DNA of 64,000 nucleotides, from positions 124,001 to 188,000 of the forward strand of contig RXJR01000008.1 in assembly GCA_003963305.1 (NCBI GenBank), read 5' to 3'. Below the pieces are notes generated by a model. The model saw only the letters and a program-made list of their open reading frames with translations, made no database searches and was not told where the DNA came from. This document shows, in pieces, positions 17,536-25,128 of the stretch (within the stretch, counting starts at the first letter, position 1; every line of letters begins with the position of its first letter). Both the position numbers and the translations under genes were made by a program. Source of the DNA: Candidatus Melainabacteria bacterium (GTDB lineage: Bacteria > Cyanobacteriota > Vampirovibrionia > Obscuribacterales > Obscuribacteraceae).

Positions 17536-18231
17536 ATGCCAGAGCCAGTTGAAGAGTTGATTTCAATGCTCAGATTTGAGCTTAGATCTGGATTTGAGTT
17601 GGTTGCCTCACGTATTGACGAAACGAATTCGCGTATTGACGAAACGAATTCGCGCATTGACCAAACGAATGGACGACTAGACCAGACCAATGTGCGACTG
17701 GACCAGAGCATTGAGCGACAGGACCAGAGCATTGAGCGACAGGACCAGACCAATGCGCGACTGGACCAGACCAACGCGCGACTGGACCAGACCAACGCGC
17801 GATTGGACCAAAGCATTGAGCGAATAGACCAGACCAATGCGCGAATAGATCAGACCAACGCGCGATTGGACCAAAGCATTGAGCGAATAGACCAGACCAA
17901 TGCGCGAATAGACCAGACCAATGCGCGAATAGATCAGACCAACGGGCGATTGGATCAAAGCATTGAGCGACTGGACCAAACCAATGAGCGTATAGACCTA
18001 GCAGTCAATCGCTTGGATGCGACTGTCGAGCTGCTGGGCACGGCGGTTCAGCGATTGGATCGGCTTGAAGCCAATTTTGATAGTTTTTCCCATGAGGTTT
18101 GCGGAAAGCTCGATGGCATTGCGGAATTCTTGATAGCTTCCGAGCGTAATTCGACGAGATTGGACGTCCGCATTTTGAAACTTGAAAAAAGAGTTGATGA
18201 TATTGAGCGCGGGCAGAACCGCTCCGCCTAA
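17536..18231 (+). CDS. Heptad-repeat coiled-coil protein
   Basis: 231 aa, almost entirely alpha-helical coiled coil. Residues about 20-155 are a long run of seven-residue units such as ARLDQTN, ERIDQTN and ARIDQSI, with Ile/Leu at one core position. The C-terminal part (RLDRLEANFDSFSHEVCGKLDGIAEFL) continues as a less regular coil. No signal peptide or membrane segment. Start ATG 17536 follows GGAGG (17523-17527). It resembles trimeric or tetrameric stalk proteins and phage-tail-like or t-SNARE-like coils, but no specific family can be named. Its stop overlaps that of the convergent SGNH gene by three bases. Confidence 0.7.
   Translation: MPEPVEELISMLRFELRSGFELVASRIDETNSRIDETNSRIDQTNGRLDQTNVRLDQSIERQDQSIERQDQTNARLDQTNARLDQTNARLDQSIERIDQTNARIDQTNARLDQSIERIDQTNARIDQTNARIDQTNGRLDQSIERLDQTNERIDLAVNRLDATVELLGTAVQRLDRLEANFDSFSHEVCGKLDGIAEFLIASERNSTRLDVRILKLEKRVDDIERGQNRSA
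17596..17998 (+). repeat. 21-bp tandem repeats encoding coiled-coil heptads
   Basis: About 19 near-identical 21-base units (variants of CGACTGGACCAGACCAATG) run in frame through the coiled-coil gene. Blocks of two and three units are themselves duplicated (for example 17800-17870 and 17860-17930), which shows recent expansion by slippage or unequal exchange. Confidence 0.85.
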
Positions 18232-19463
18232 TTGCGACGGTCTTGTTGATTCACCGGAGCTTCTCCATTTTGTGTAGCGTCCAGGTCGTGTCGAGCCGAT
18301 AGTTTTTCGATTAGTGGTTCTAGTTGCTGGGCAACGAAAGCATGACCCCTGGATGAGAAGTGGTACTCCAGGAAGTATGAATGGAAATCAGCATCGAAAA
18401 ATGGTCGGGTCAGATCGAGAAATGCAAAGTTTTGACGATGAGCCAGGAGCTCGAATAAACTTTGCTGCCGTTGTAAGTCAGGATCCTGAACAACGTTAGG
18501 AAAGATAATCAAGGCGAACTTGCCACCGTCTGCGGTGATTTCCTTGTTTATTCTGGTGAGCAGGGCTTCGGTAACATTGTCCGGGTTTTGTTTGGCATAA
18601 GGTACTGTCCATGTCGATGGTCTGTCATTCTTCACAAACGCGTTGGTTAGATTGGTTAACCAGCCCATCCACTTCCTGTAATTGTGTTCGTTGATGCTCA
18701 ACACTAAACCCGTCGCCGAGATAACTCCGTAAATGCGACTGTTCTCTTTCAGGTAGTCCCAGAAAGGATGAGGTTTTAGCTTGCTGCTGCAGGCTTCAAG
18801 CACGCTTGGATCCATCTGTAACTGATTGTTTGCGTCGAGGTAAAAGTACGGTCTTGGTTGAGAAAGCACCGTTGGTCCCGGCGTAAAAATGTTTTCGACT
18901 GAATCGCCTCTGTTGTAGAGCAAGAGAACGATGTCGGGGTGGTATTGGCGCACGTCGCGCTCGTACTGCAACAGCTGCTGTCCTGTCGAGTAGCCCGAAC
19001 AGGCGAAATTTATAACTTCGTACTTTTGTCCGCCCTCGTTCAAGAGCCTCTCTACGACTTTGCCGTAGGTTTCGTTGAGAGGAACTTGCATGCCTTCGGT
19101 CGATGAATCACCAAGCAATGCGATCCTTCTCACGCCAGGTGATTTGCTTATCTGGTGCTCGCTGTCGCGCAATCCTGATGAGCTGAGTTTGTCGTGCGAA
19201 TAGCCTTCCATGCGCCATGTGACAAGTTTGCCCGGAATGTGCTTCGAGCCGAGCTGTTTGTCGGGTTGGAGAAATTCTTGTTCCCCGATTCCTGCAAATT
19301 TGAAAAATGTTTCTAAAACAAGAACCGCCAGAATTAACAAGATGATGAACTCGCCAGTGCGGAGAAGCCATCGTTTCTTGGCTTTTGGAGCGCCTGGAGG
19401 CAGTGTGATGTCCTGCGTTTCTGATTCTGTCTTTACTTGCTGTGGTGTCATAAGTGGTGTCAT
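18228..19463 (-). CDS. SGNH-hydrolase-like partner of MBOAT acyltransferase
   Basis: 411 aa. After a cytosolic tail there is one membrane segment (about residues 37-54, GEFIILLILAVLVLETFF), then an extracytoplasmic SGNH/GDSL-type domain with block I LLGDSSTEG (Ser120) and a late HFSSRGHAF carrying the His. Such proteins work with AlgI-type MBOAT acyltransferases to O-acetylate polysaccharides outside the membrane. The ATG at 19463 overlaps the MBOAT stop as TGATG, so translation is coupled. The C-terminal end is a polar tail. The precise polymer modified cannot be told. Confidence 0.75.
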   Translation of the reverse strand: MTPLMTPQQVKTESETQDITLPPGAPKAKKRWLLRTGEFIILLILAVLVLETFFKFAGIGEQEFLQPDKQLGSKHIPGKLVTWRMEGYSHDKLSSSGLRDSEHQISKSPGVRRIALLGDSSTEGMQVPLNETYGKVVERLLNEGGQKYEVINFACSGYSTGQQLLQYERDVRQYHPDIVLLLYNRGDSVENIFTPGPTVLSQPRPYFYLDANNQLQMDPSVLEACSSKLKPHPFWDYLKENSRIYGVISATGLVLSINEHNYRKWMGWLTNLTNAFVKNDRPSTWTVPYAKQNPDNVTEALLTRINKEITADGGKFALIIFPNVVQDPDLQRQQSLFELLAHRQNFAFLDLTRPFFDADFHSYFLEYHFSSRGHAFVAQQLEPLIEKLSARHDLDATQNGEAPVNQQDRRN

Positions 19464-20926
19464 CAGAATTGGAAGTATATAAAGGGAGCAACTTGCATGG
19501 GTGCAAATCCCAAAATTACAATTGCGATGCTTAAATAGGCAACTGTTTGAGCTGGAGCCGAGTTTAGCCACCAGTGCAGGACGGCGGCGGCATATTTATT
19601 GCTGCTCTTTTCAAAGAAGGCTTTGATTAGAAGGAAGCACCAGTAAAGCGAAAGTGCCAGGGGTAAGCATGATGAGAGGAAGCTGTCGACGACTATGCCG
19701 GATGCTGCTGGAATGTACATCTTCTGCGCTATGGCGAATGCTTGAGGCAGTCCATCGGCTCTAAATAGAATTCCAGCCTGGAACAGAAAGAAGATTGTGA
19801 AAGCTATGCCGGCGCAGTGCCAGATGGGCGTTGGGCGCAACTTGGTCAGCGCAGGAATTTTGGAAACCAGATCGTGCCACTCTTTCGATAGCACCAGTCC
19901 CATGCCGTGAAACGCCCCCCAGATCACGTAGTGCCAGGCTGCACCGTGCCATAATCCACCCAGCACCATCGTAATGAATACGTTTCTTCGCACTTTCCAT
20001 GCGCTTCCACGAGAACCGCCTAGTGGGATGAAAAGGTAGTCACGTAGCCATGTGGAGAGAGACATGTGCCAGCGTCTCCAGAAGTCAGTCAAGTTGGCCG
20101 CCAGAAACGGTAAGTTGAAATTCTCTGGAACCTTGTAGCCAAAGAGAAGCGCGGAGCCTCTTCCTATATCTGTGTAACCGGCGAAGTCGAAAAAGATTTG
20201 AAACGTAAATCCAGCAACGGCGATCCATGCATCCAGCATGCCAAGTTTGTCGATGTGACTGAAACCCGCATTCACAACGGCTCCCAGATTGTCTCCCAGT
20301 ACAATTTTTTTGAAGAGTCCCTGAAAGATGAGGAATAATCCGTCGTAGAAATTTTGAAATTTGAAGACGATTTTTTCATCGAGCTGGTGGATAAAATCCT
20401 GAAAACGCTTGATTGGTCCTGCGATTTGCGAAGGAAAGAAGGCTGCAAAAAGAGCGAAGTCGCGAATGTTTTTTACTGGTTTGTGGCCGCGATAGATATC
20501 TGTAATGTAATGAATGAATTCAAAAGTGAAAAATGAAATGCCGAGCGGCAAAATGATCTTCAAAGCAGGGCTCTGGAGAGTGGCAGCCTGAGCGCCTGCT
20601 GTGTGAGTGATCCAATTGACGGATTGCACCACTGAATCGACCAGAAAATTTGCGTACTTAAAGAAGCAAAGGCATCCGAGGTTGAAAACCAGACCCGCCG
20701 TCAAAAGAGATTTTCCTTTTTCACGGTGTTTGTCGATGGCAATGCCGATTGCGTAATTGACCAGTGTGAGAGCCAATATCAGCAAGCCGTAAGCCGGCAT
20801 CCAGTTCATGTAGAAAATGTAGCTTGCCACCAAAAGTAGTGTGCGGCGGAATTTTTCCGGCAGCACCCAGTAAAGCAAGACAACGATCGGCAGAAAAACT
20901 AGATATGTAAAGCTGTTGAACAGCAT
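19463..20926 (-). CDS. MBOAT O-acyltransferase (AlgI-like)
   Basis: A 487-aa polytopic membrane protein of the MBOAT family, as in alginate or cell-wall O-acetylation. Hallmarks: FFPSQIAGPIKRF (residues 164-174), DFWRRWHMSLSTWLRDYLFIPLGG (281-304, His287) and LGGLWHGAAWHYVIWGAFHG (322-341, with His327 the likely catalytic histidine). It would carry acetyl groups from the cytosol across the membrane to an exported polysaccharide through its coupled SGNH partner. Length and motif order are normal. No polysaccharide synthase genes are nearby, so the acceptor is unknown. Confidence 0.92.
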   Translation of the reverse strand: MLFNSFTYLVFLPIVVLLYWVLPEKFRRTLLLVASYIFYMNWMPAYGLLILALTLVNYAIGIAIDKHREKGKSLLTAGLVFNLGCLCFFKYANFLVDSVVQSVNWITHTAGAQAATLQSPALKIILPLGISFFTFEFIHYITDIYRGHKPVKNIRDFALFAAFFPSQIAGPIKRFQDFIHQLDEKIVFKFQNFYDGLFLIFQGLFKKIVLGDNLGAVVNAGFSHIDKLGMLDAWIAVAGFTFQIFFDFAGYTDIGRGSALLFGYKVPENFNLPFLAANLTDFWRRWHMSLSTWLRDYLFIPLGGSRGSAWKVRRNVFITMVLGGLWHGAAWHYVIWGAFHGMGLVLSKEWHDLVSKIPALTKLRPTPIWHCAGIAFTIFFLFQAGILFRADGLPQAFAIAQKMYIPAASGIVVDSFLSSCLPLALSLYWCFLLIKAFFEKSSNKYAAAVLHWWLNSAPAQTVAYLSIAIVILGFAPMQVAPFIYFQF

Positions 20927-21044
20927 CGCAATTACCCGCTACGCCCGAGAAATCAAGGGTTGAGCGATGATAGCATGCTCTGCACTTGCAAACCTTTTCT
21001 GGGTCACATATTAGCTGCGTCTTCTAATTGCAGTCAGGTGCAGA

Positions 21045-21467
21045 CTAGTTCTTGAGCGGAAGGACATTCAACTGTTTGATGCCGCATCCAGCTGCCGCGT
21101 CCATAACAGCAACGACATACTTTTGCAAAGCGTCGCCTTCAGACTGAAGATTGAGAGGAATATCGGTTTGCCCTGCGGTGGTTTGTTCGGCCTTGATCGC
21201 TGCTGCGACACCGGTTGTATCGGGCGGATTGACGGGTTTTCCGTTCAGCATGATCTGACCGCTGGCTGTTACTGTTACGTCTATTTTCGGTCCCTTGCTG
21301 GGTGGGCTGGGTGAGCCACCACGCTTGGGCGGTTCAACTTTCAAAACAGTGGTGTTTACCAGTGGTGCAATCAAGATCATGATTACGAGCAGCACCAGAA
21401 ACACGTCGGTGAGCGGAGTGACATTGATTTCGGTAAATACTTCGCCGGCGCGACCGCCAATTGCCAT
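21045..21467 (-). CDS. ExbD/TolR-family biopolymer transport protein
   Basis: 140 aa with the ExbD layout: short cytosolic N-terminus, EINVTPLTDVFLVLLVIMILIAP (residues 13-35) with the proton-path Asp21, and a periplasmic domain ending GCGIKQLNVLPL. It would form a proton-driven motor with an ExbB/TolQ partner, energising outer-membrane transport or envelope work. No exbB or tonB is beside it, which is unusual; the partner must be elsewhere. A Gly/Pro/Ser insert lies after the membrane segment. Confidence 0.85.
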   Translation of the reverse strand: MAIGGRAGEVFTEINVTPLTDVFLVLLVIMILIAPLVNTTVLKVEPPKRGGSPSPPSKGPKIDVTVTASGQIMLNGKPVNPPDTTGVAAAIKAEQTTAGQTDIPLNLQSEGDALQKYVVAVMDAAAGCGIKQLNVLPLKN

Positions 21468-22052
21468 CTCTCATCAACCTCTGCTTGTAACTGGATGTAA
21501 GTTTAACGCCTTCCAGGCTATCTGAGCCACCTGAAAAACCCTGATGTTAAGGCTGTCCGCTTGACAAGCTTTTCTGCAGAGACGACCTCGCAGGTCGTCG
21601 GTGGCTACGTCAGCCGCGCTAACTTCTTATCTCATTACTTTTTCGGATCATGACTGGTAATTAAAGACATGCTTTAAGTCTTTAAGTCAGGCGTGCCGCG
21701 CGAAGAAGAAATTATAGAGCCTCTAGATCCTCGCTGCACAGGTTTCTCCAGCAACTTATCATTCGTTCTCAGGATGTTGCCTTTGTCAAGAGTCTTGCTC
21801 TAGGGTCAGGGTCTCATCCCGTTTTCTTGTTCTACCCGGCTTAACAGCAAACCAAGTAGTCCCTGCCTAGCACGACACCGTCACCTGCGCATTCATCAAG
21901 CGTGTGTGTGTTGCCGTCTGTCAGTCACATCGATGCGCACTCCGGTCGCTCGGTGCTTGGAGCAATGTTAGCCATTTTGTTTTCAATCCGACGCAGGCGG
22001 TTCGCTTTGATGAGGTGCGTTCCGTGCTCGTGTCACAAACGAAAGTGAAATT
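21468..22052. other. Intergenic region between divergent genes
   Basis: About 585 bases between exbD (leftward) and the small GC-rich gene (rightward). No convincing coding frame. It holds one perfect 8-bp hairpin at 21581-21599 (GACGACCT, CGC loop, AGGTCGTC) and a repeated CTTTAAGTCTTTAAGTC element near 21672. The promoters could not be fixed. Confidence 0.5.
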
Positions 22053-22307
22053 ATGAAAATCGTACAACCGCTCCAGATCCTGGGCGCTCCCGAATCGACC
22101 GGCCGCGAAATCCCTTCCCCCAGCGGTGAGGGCACTGGCCGCATCTACGCCGACGGCAGCGTGCTGTGCCTGACTACCGGCAAGTGGTACGCGCCCGAAG
22201 CCGCTGACACCGAGCTCATCGCCATGCGCCGCGAGTTCGACCGTGTCAACGGCATCACCGTTTCCGACCGCATGGGGATCAGCACTCCGCTGCCCCACCG
22301 CTTCTAA
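22053..22307 (+). CDS. Small orphan protein, GC-rich class
   Basis: 84 aa, MKIVQPLQILGAPESTGREI..., ending ISTPLPHRF. Probably a small globular beta-rich protein: GRIYADGSVLCLTTGKWYAPEAA looks like hairpin strands. No membrane segment or known domain. Strong codon bias for GCC, CGC, ACC and CTG marks it as expressed and real, although the ribosome binding site is weak. The hydrolase gene lies 122 bases downstream on the same strand. Confidence 0.62.
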   Translation: MKIVQPLQILGAPESTGREIPSPSGEGTGRIYADGSVLCLTTGKWYAPEAADTELIAMRREFDRVNGITVSDRMGISTPLPHRF

Positions 22308-22429
22308 CCATCCGCACCCTCGCAGAGAGCTGAAGAACTAGCTATCGCTCAGGCGACAGTTCTCCAACACACCGCCCGTGGTGCCCTAGACGAGGACGCG
22401 CATCGTTGCGCCCTCCAGGGGTAACTATC

Positions 22430-23278
22430 ATGAAAAAGTCCACCAAGCTCATGGCCGGCTTCGCTCTGGCTGACCTTGTTCTCTGGATTGCCCTCTCACC
22501 TCGTTTCGCCACCAGGCTGTATCACTCCAAGCTCTTCAAGAGCAACGGTGTGCGCGGCTCGATGGACCTGGTTCGCCAGTACGACGAGGTGGAAACTTCG
22601 CCCATCGACTTCCAGGCGAAGGACGGCACTCCTCTTCGAGGCTGGTTATACAAGCATCCGACCAGCAAGAAGGTTTTCATTTACAACCAGGGTCGCAGCA
22701 GTGACCTGGGTAAGGCGCTGAACTACGCGAAGGTGATGTTGGCGGCTGGTGCTTCGGTTTTCTCTTACGAGTACCGCGGCTTCGGCGACACGCCAGGAGA
22801 GCCTTCCGTGGTCGGTATATGCGAAGACGGTCTGACCGCGTATGACTACGTGGTCGAGCAGCTCGGCTATGAACCAGAGGACATCATCATCTACGGTGAG
22901 TCGCTCGGTGCCGGGGTTGCTGCCTACGTTTCTGAACGCCGCAAGGCTGCCGGACTCGTACTCCAGTCTGGCTTCGCATCGCTCGAGCGCATCGGCAAAG
23001 ACATGTTCGCTGCGCTCAGGGTCTACCCGAGTTGGCTGTTCCCTCGTCCGAAGCTGGATAACGCCAGGGCGGTGACCAAAAATCACCCGCCCCTGCTGGT
23101 TATCCACGGGGTTCACGATGAAGTCATCCCCGTCCATCACTCGCGCCTCATCTTCGACGGCGCCAGTGGCTCCAAGCAACTGGTTCATCTGCCCAACTCC
23201 GGTCACACCGACCTGGTCGAGGCTGATGGTCCGGCGTTCGTAGGTGCGCTCCAGAACTTCCTGACCGCGCTTGCGTAG
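22430..23278 (+). CDS. Alpha/beta hydrolase with N-terminal membrane anchor
   Basis: 282 aa. The N-terminus (KLMAGFALADLVLWIALSP) is a signal-anchor-like helix. The alpha/beta-hydrolase domain follows, with the complete triad: GESLGAG (Ser158), HDEVIP (Asp230) and SGHTDL (His259). YEYRGFGDTPGEPS is the oxyanion-side loop common to BEM46/YqkD-like members of the family. A serine esterase, peptidase or lipase-like activity is expected; the substrate is unknown. ATG 22430 is preferred over an upstream ATG at 22406 because AGGGG lies just before it. Belongs to the GC-rich class. Confidence 0.82.
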   Translation: MKKSTKLMAGFALADLVLWIALSPRFATRLYHSKLFKSNGVRGSMDLVRQYDEVETSPIDFQAKDGTPLRGWLYKHPTSKKVFIYNQGRSSDLGKALNYAKVMLAAGASVFSYEYRGFGDTPGEPSVVGICEDGLTAYDYVVEQLGYEPEDIIIYGESLGAGVAAYVSERRKAAGLVLQSGFASLERIGKDMFAALRVYPSWLFPRPKLDNARAVTKNHPPLLVIHGVHDEVIPVHHSRLIFDGASGSKQLVHLPNSGHTDLVEADGPAFVGALQNFLTALA

Positions 23279-23290
23279 TTTCTCAAGCCC

Positions 23291-23317
23291 GGCTGCCCGG
23301 TGTCGAATCGGGCAGCC
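23291..23317 (+). terminator. GC-rich hairpin after the alpha/beta hydrolase
   Basis: Perfect 9-bp stem GGCTGCCCG/CGGGCAGCC with a 9-base loop, 12 bases after the stop. A CTCA/TGAG pair extends it with a bulge. No T tract follows, so it may be an attenuating or 3'-end-protecting hairpin. Confidence 0.5.
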
Positions 23318-23424
23318 TGAGGCGCTTTGCGTCTCGTTTCCGCGCATTGTCCAACTCAGACAAGACGCATTTTTCCTCCAACAACACTAGAAAACCAGGC
23401 TCAGACCTGGAATAGGAGAAGCTT

Positions 23425-24849
23425 ATGAATCAACTTCTGAATTACGTTCGAAACGCGCATCCGCGGCTGTTCCGAGCCATCTTTCCGCTGCTCGTCAGCG
23501 TCTACGGCGACCGTGCCTTCCGTCTGCTCGCGAAGTTCATCACGCATGACCACTGGGATTGCGACAACAACGCCGAGACGGTGCTCGCTCTGCTCTTCCT
23601 GCGCGGCAAGTTCGATGTTCTTCCCAAGGACGTCGTCAAGCACCTGCGCGCCGTCGAGGTGGATCGGTCTCTCACCGGCGACGCGTTGATGCGGGCTGTC
23701 TGTCTGAACCCCAACTTCCAGGTGGCACTGGCTCGGTATCGGCGGTTCATCGTCCAGGAGCCTGGCAAGGTCAACCTGGGCGATTACGTCAAGATCATCG
23801 CCGACAACAACGTCGCAGTCATGCAGACGGAAGAGGAGCTGCGGCTTTTCACCCGTCAGCGCATCGCCCGTGCCGTCGCCGAGAACGTCCAGGGCATGGT
23901 GTGGCGCGGCGCCCCGCTCTACCACACTGCCGAAGGACTGAGTGGTGACGACGTCGTGCGCGTCATCGCCGAGGAGTGCGACAGGGCACCCTTCCCGATG
24001 GTGCTCGAGCTGTGCGCTCTCCGTCACGAGGCGCGCGTCCCTGTCTTGCACGACCGGGCGGAGAAGGTGGCTGACCTCTGCATCCGTTTCACGGACAGCG
24101 TCGGCTACATGGACTTCGCTGCCGACGAGACCTCTTTCCATTCCCGGGAAGACTATCGCTGGTATCTCATCGACGCCGTTCGTGCCTGGACCGTACGTCT
24201 GGCCCTGGGGCGTCCGCTCGTCATCGACACGCACATGGGCGAGACCGTGGCGGTCGGCGACTCGGACCGGCAGATGCTCGACCAGGTCGAGGCGCTTCTT
24301 CAGAAGCTCGCCCGCAACATGGCTGGGCTCGCTCGTCGGGCTGATGGCGATGTCGGCCTGGTGGAAGGACTCGAGACCATCTTCGGCAGCTTCAGCGAGG
24401 CGGAGAAGCCCCGTTTCGAAGCGGCTGAAGTCGAGGTGCGTCGTCTCATCGCTTCGCGCGGTTTCACGGCGGACCTGAAGGGCGGGAAGGCGATGTTCTT
24501 CTCGGTCTTCCTCGGTCACGGCATCAATGACCTGGTCAGCGATCGCCCGCGTTCCATCTGCGTCAGCTCCAACCTGTATCTGCTGCCCGAAATCGGCTCG
24601 GTGGACAATCACAGCATCGGTCAGCTCTTCGCCGAGGGCAAGCCGATCACACTCGGTCCTGATGGTCTCGACCCGCTCGGCATCGTCGATGCCAGCCAGG
24701 ACTACGCTCTGCTCTGGCACAGCAAGCATGCGTTCCGTCTGCCCGACTTCAAGCGCATCGCTTTCACTGCCGTGAACACGTTCAATGCGTCGCCCGAGAA
24801 GGTGGCCAGAGCTCGTGCTGCGGCGGTGAAGTTCTACGGTGAGGAGTAA
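23425..24849 (+). CDS. 474-aa orphan protein, GC-rich class
   Basis: Start ATG 23425 behind TAGGAGAAGC. The protein is soluble, rich in Arg, Val, Ala and Asp, with no signal peptide or membrane helix. The first 125 residues look helical. The conserved-looking middle has GMVWRGAPLYHTAEGLSGDD and CALRHEARVPVLHDR; the C-terminal part has FFSVFLGHGINDLVSDRPRS and VSSNLYLLPEIGSVDNHSIG, which look like active-site or ligand loops. I do not recognise a family. Its composition matches the hydrolase upstream, with 146 bases and a hairpin between. It may be an enzyme; nothing more specific is supported. Confidence 0.7.
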   Translation: MNQLLNYVRNAHPRLFRAIFPLLVSVYGDRAFRLLAKFITHDHWDCDNNAETVLALLFLRGKFDVLPKDVVKHLRAVEVDRSLTGDALMRAVCLNPNFQVALARYRRFIVQEPGKVNLGDYVKIIADNNVAVMQTEEELRLFTRQRIARAVAENVQGMVWRGAPLYHTAEGLSGDDVVRVIAEECDRAPFPMVLELCALRHEARVPVLHDRAEKVADLCIRFTDSVGYMDFAADETSFHSREDYRWYLIDAVRAWTVRLALGRPLVIDTHMGETVAVGDSDRQMLDQVEALLQKLARNMAGLARRADGDVGLVEGLETIFGSFSEAEKPRFEAAEVEVRRLIASRGFTADLKGGKAMFFSVFLGHGINDLVSDRPRSICVSSNLYLLPEIGSVDNHSIGQLFAEGKPITLGPDGLDPLGIVDASQDYALLWHSKHAFRLPDFKRIAFTAVNTFNASPEKVARARAAAVKFYGEE

Positions 24850-24938
24850 TCGCTGTTTGCTGTAAACCGGTATCGGCTGCCGTTCTGGTAAACCGATATC
24901 GGCGCGCAGCGGAGAGCAACGGTTGAAAGACCGTGAGG

Positions 24939-24971
24939 AAGGTAGGTGGGCTTCGGCCCTCCTGCTTTTCT
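24939..24971 (+). terminator. Rho-independent terminator of the 474-aa gene
   Basis: A 12-bp stem (AAGGTAGGTGGGC with GCCCTCCTGCTTTT, one mismatch, two wobbles) closed by a TTCG tetraloop and ending in TTTTC. It lies about 90 bases after the stop codon. Confidence 0.65.
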
Positions 24972-25074
24972 CAAACCCCCTATATACTATAGCGTATCGT
25001 ATAAGGTCATGATTTTTTCCAACATTTGTCGTGACTGAAGCGCCACGGTTACCACTTCCTAGGACGGACGTCAA

Positions 25075-25106
25075 AATGCCACCATTCCAGGAGGAGCGGT
25101 GGCATT
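25075..25106 (-). terminator. Hairpin terminator of the 1552-aa gene
   Basis: Perfect 9-bp arms AATGCCACC/GGTGGCATT with a 14-base loop, 22 bases after the leftward stop codon at 25129. On the minus strand it is followed by TTTTGACG, a short T run. Confidence 0.6.
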
Positions 25107-25128
25107 CTCAATCGGCAAGAGGCAGGTG

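Noticed and set aside
23401-25074. 557-aa open frame on the minus strand, opposite the 474-aa orphan
   Set aside because: The plus-strand frame has AGGAG and normal composition; the minus frame is Arg/His/Val-rich and lacks a start site.
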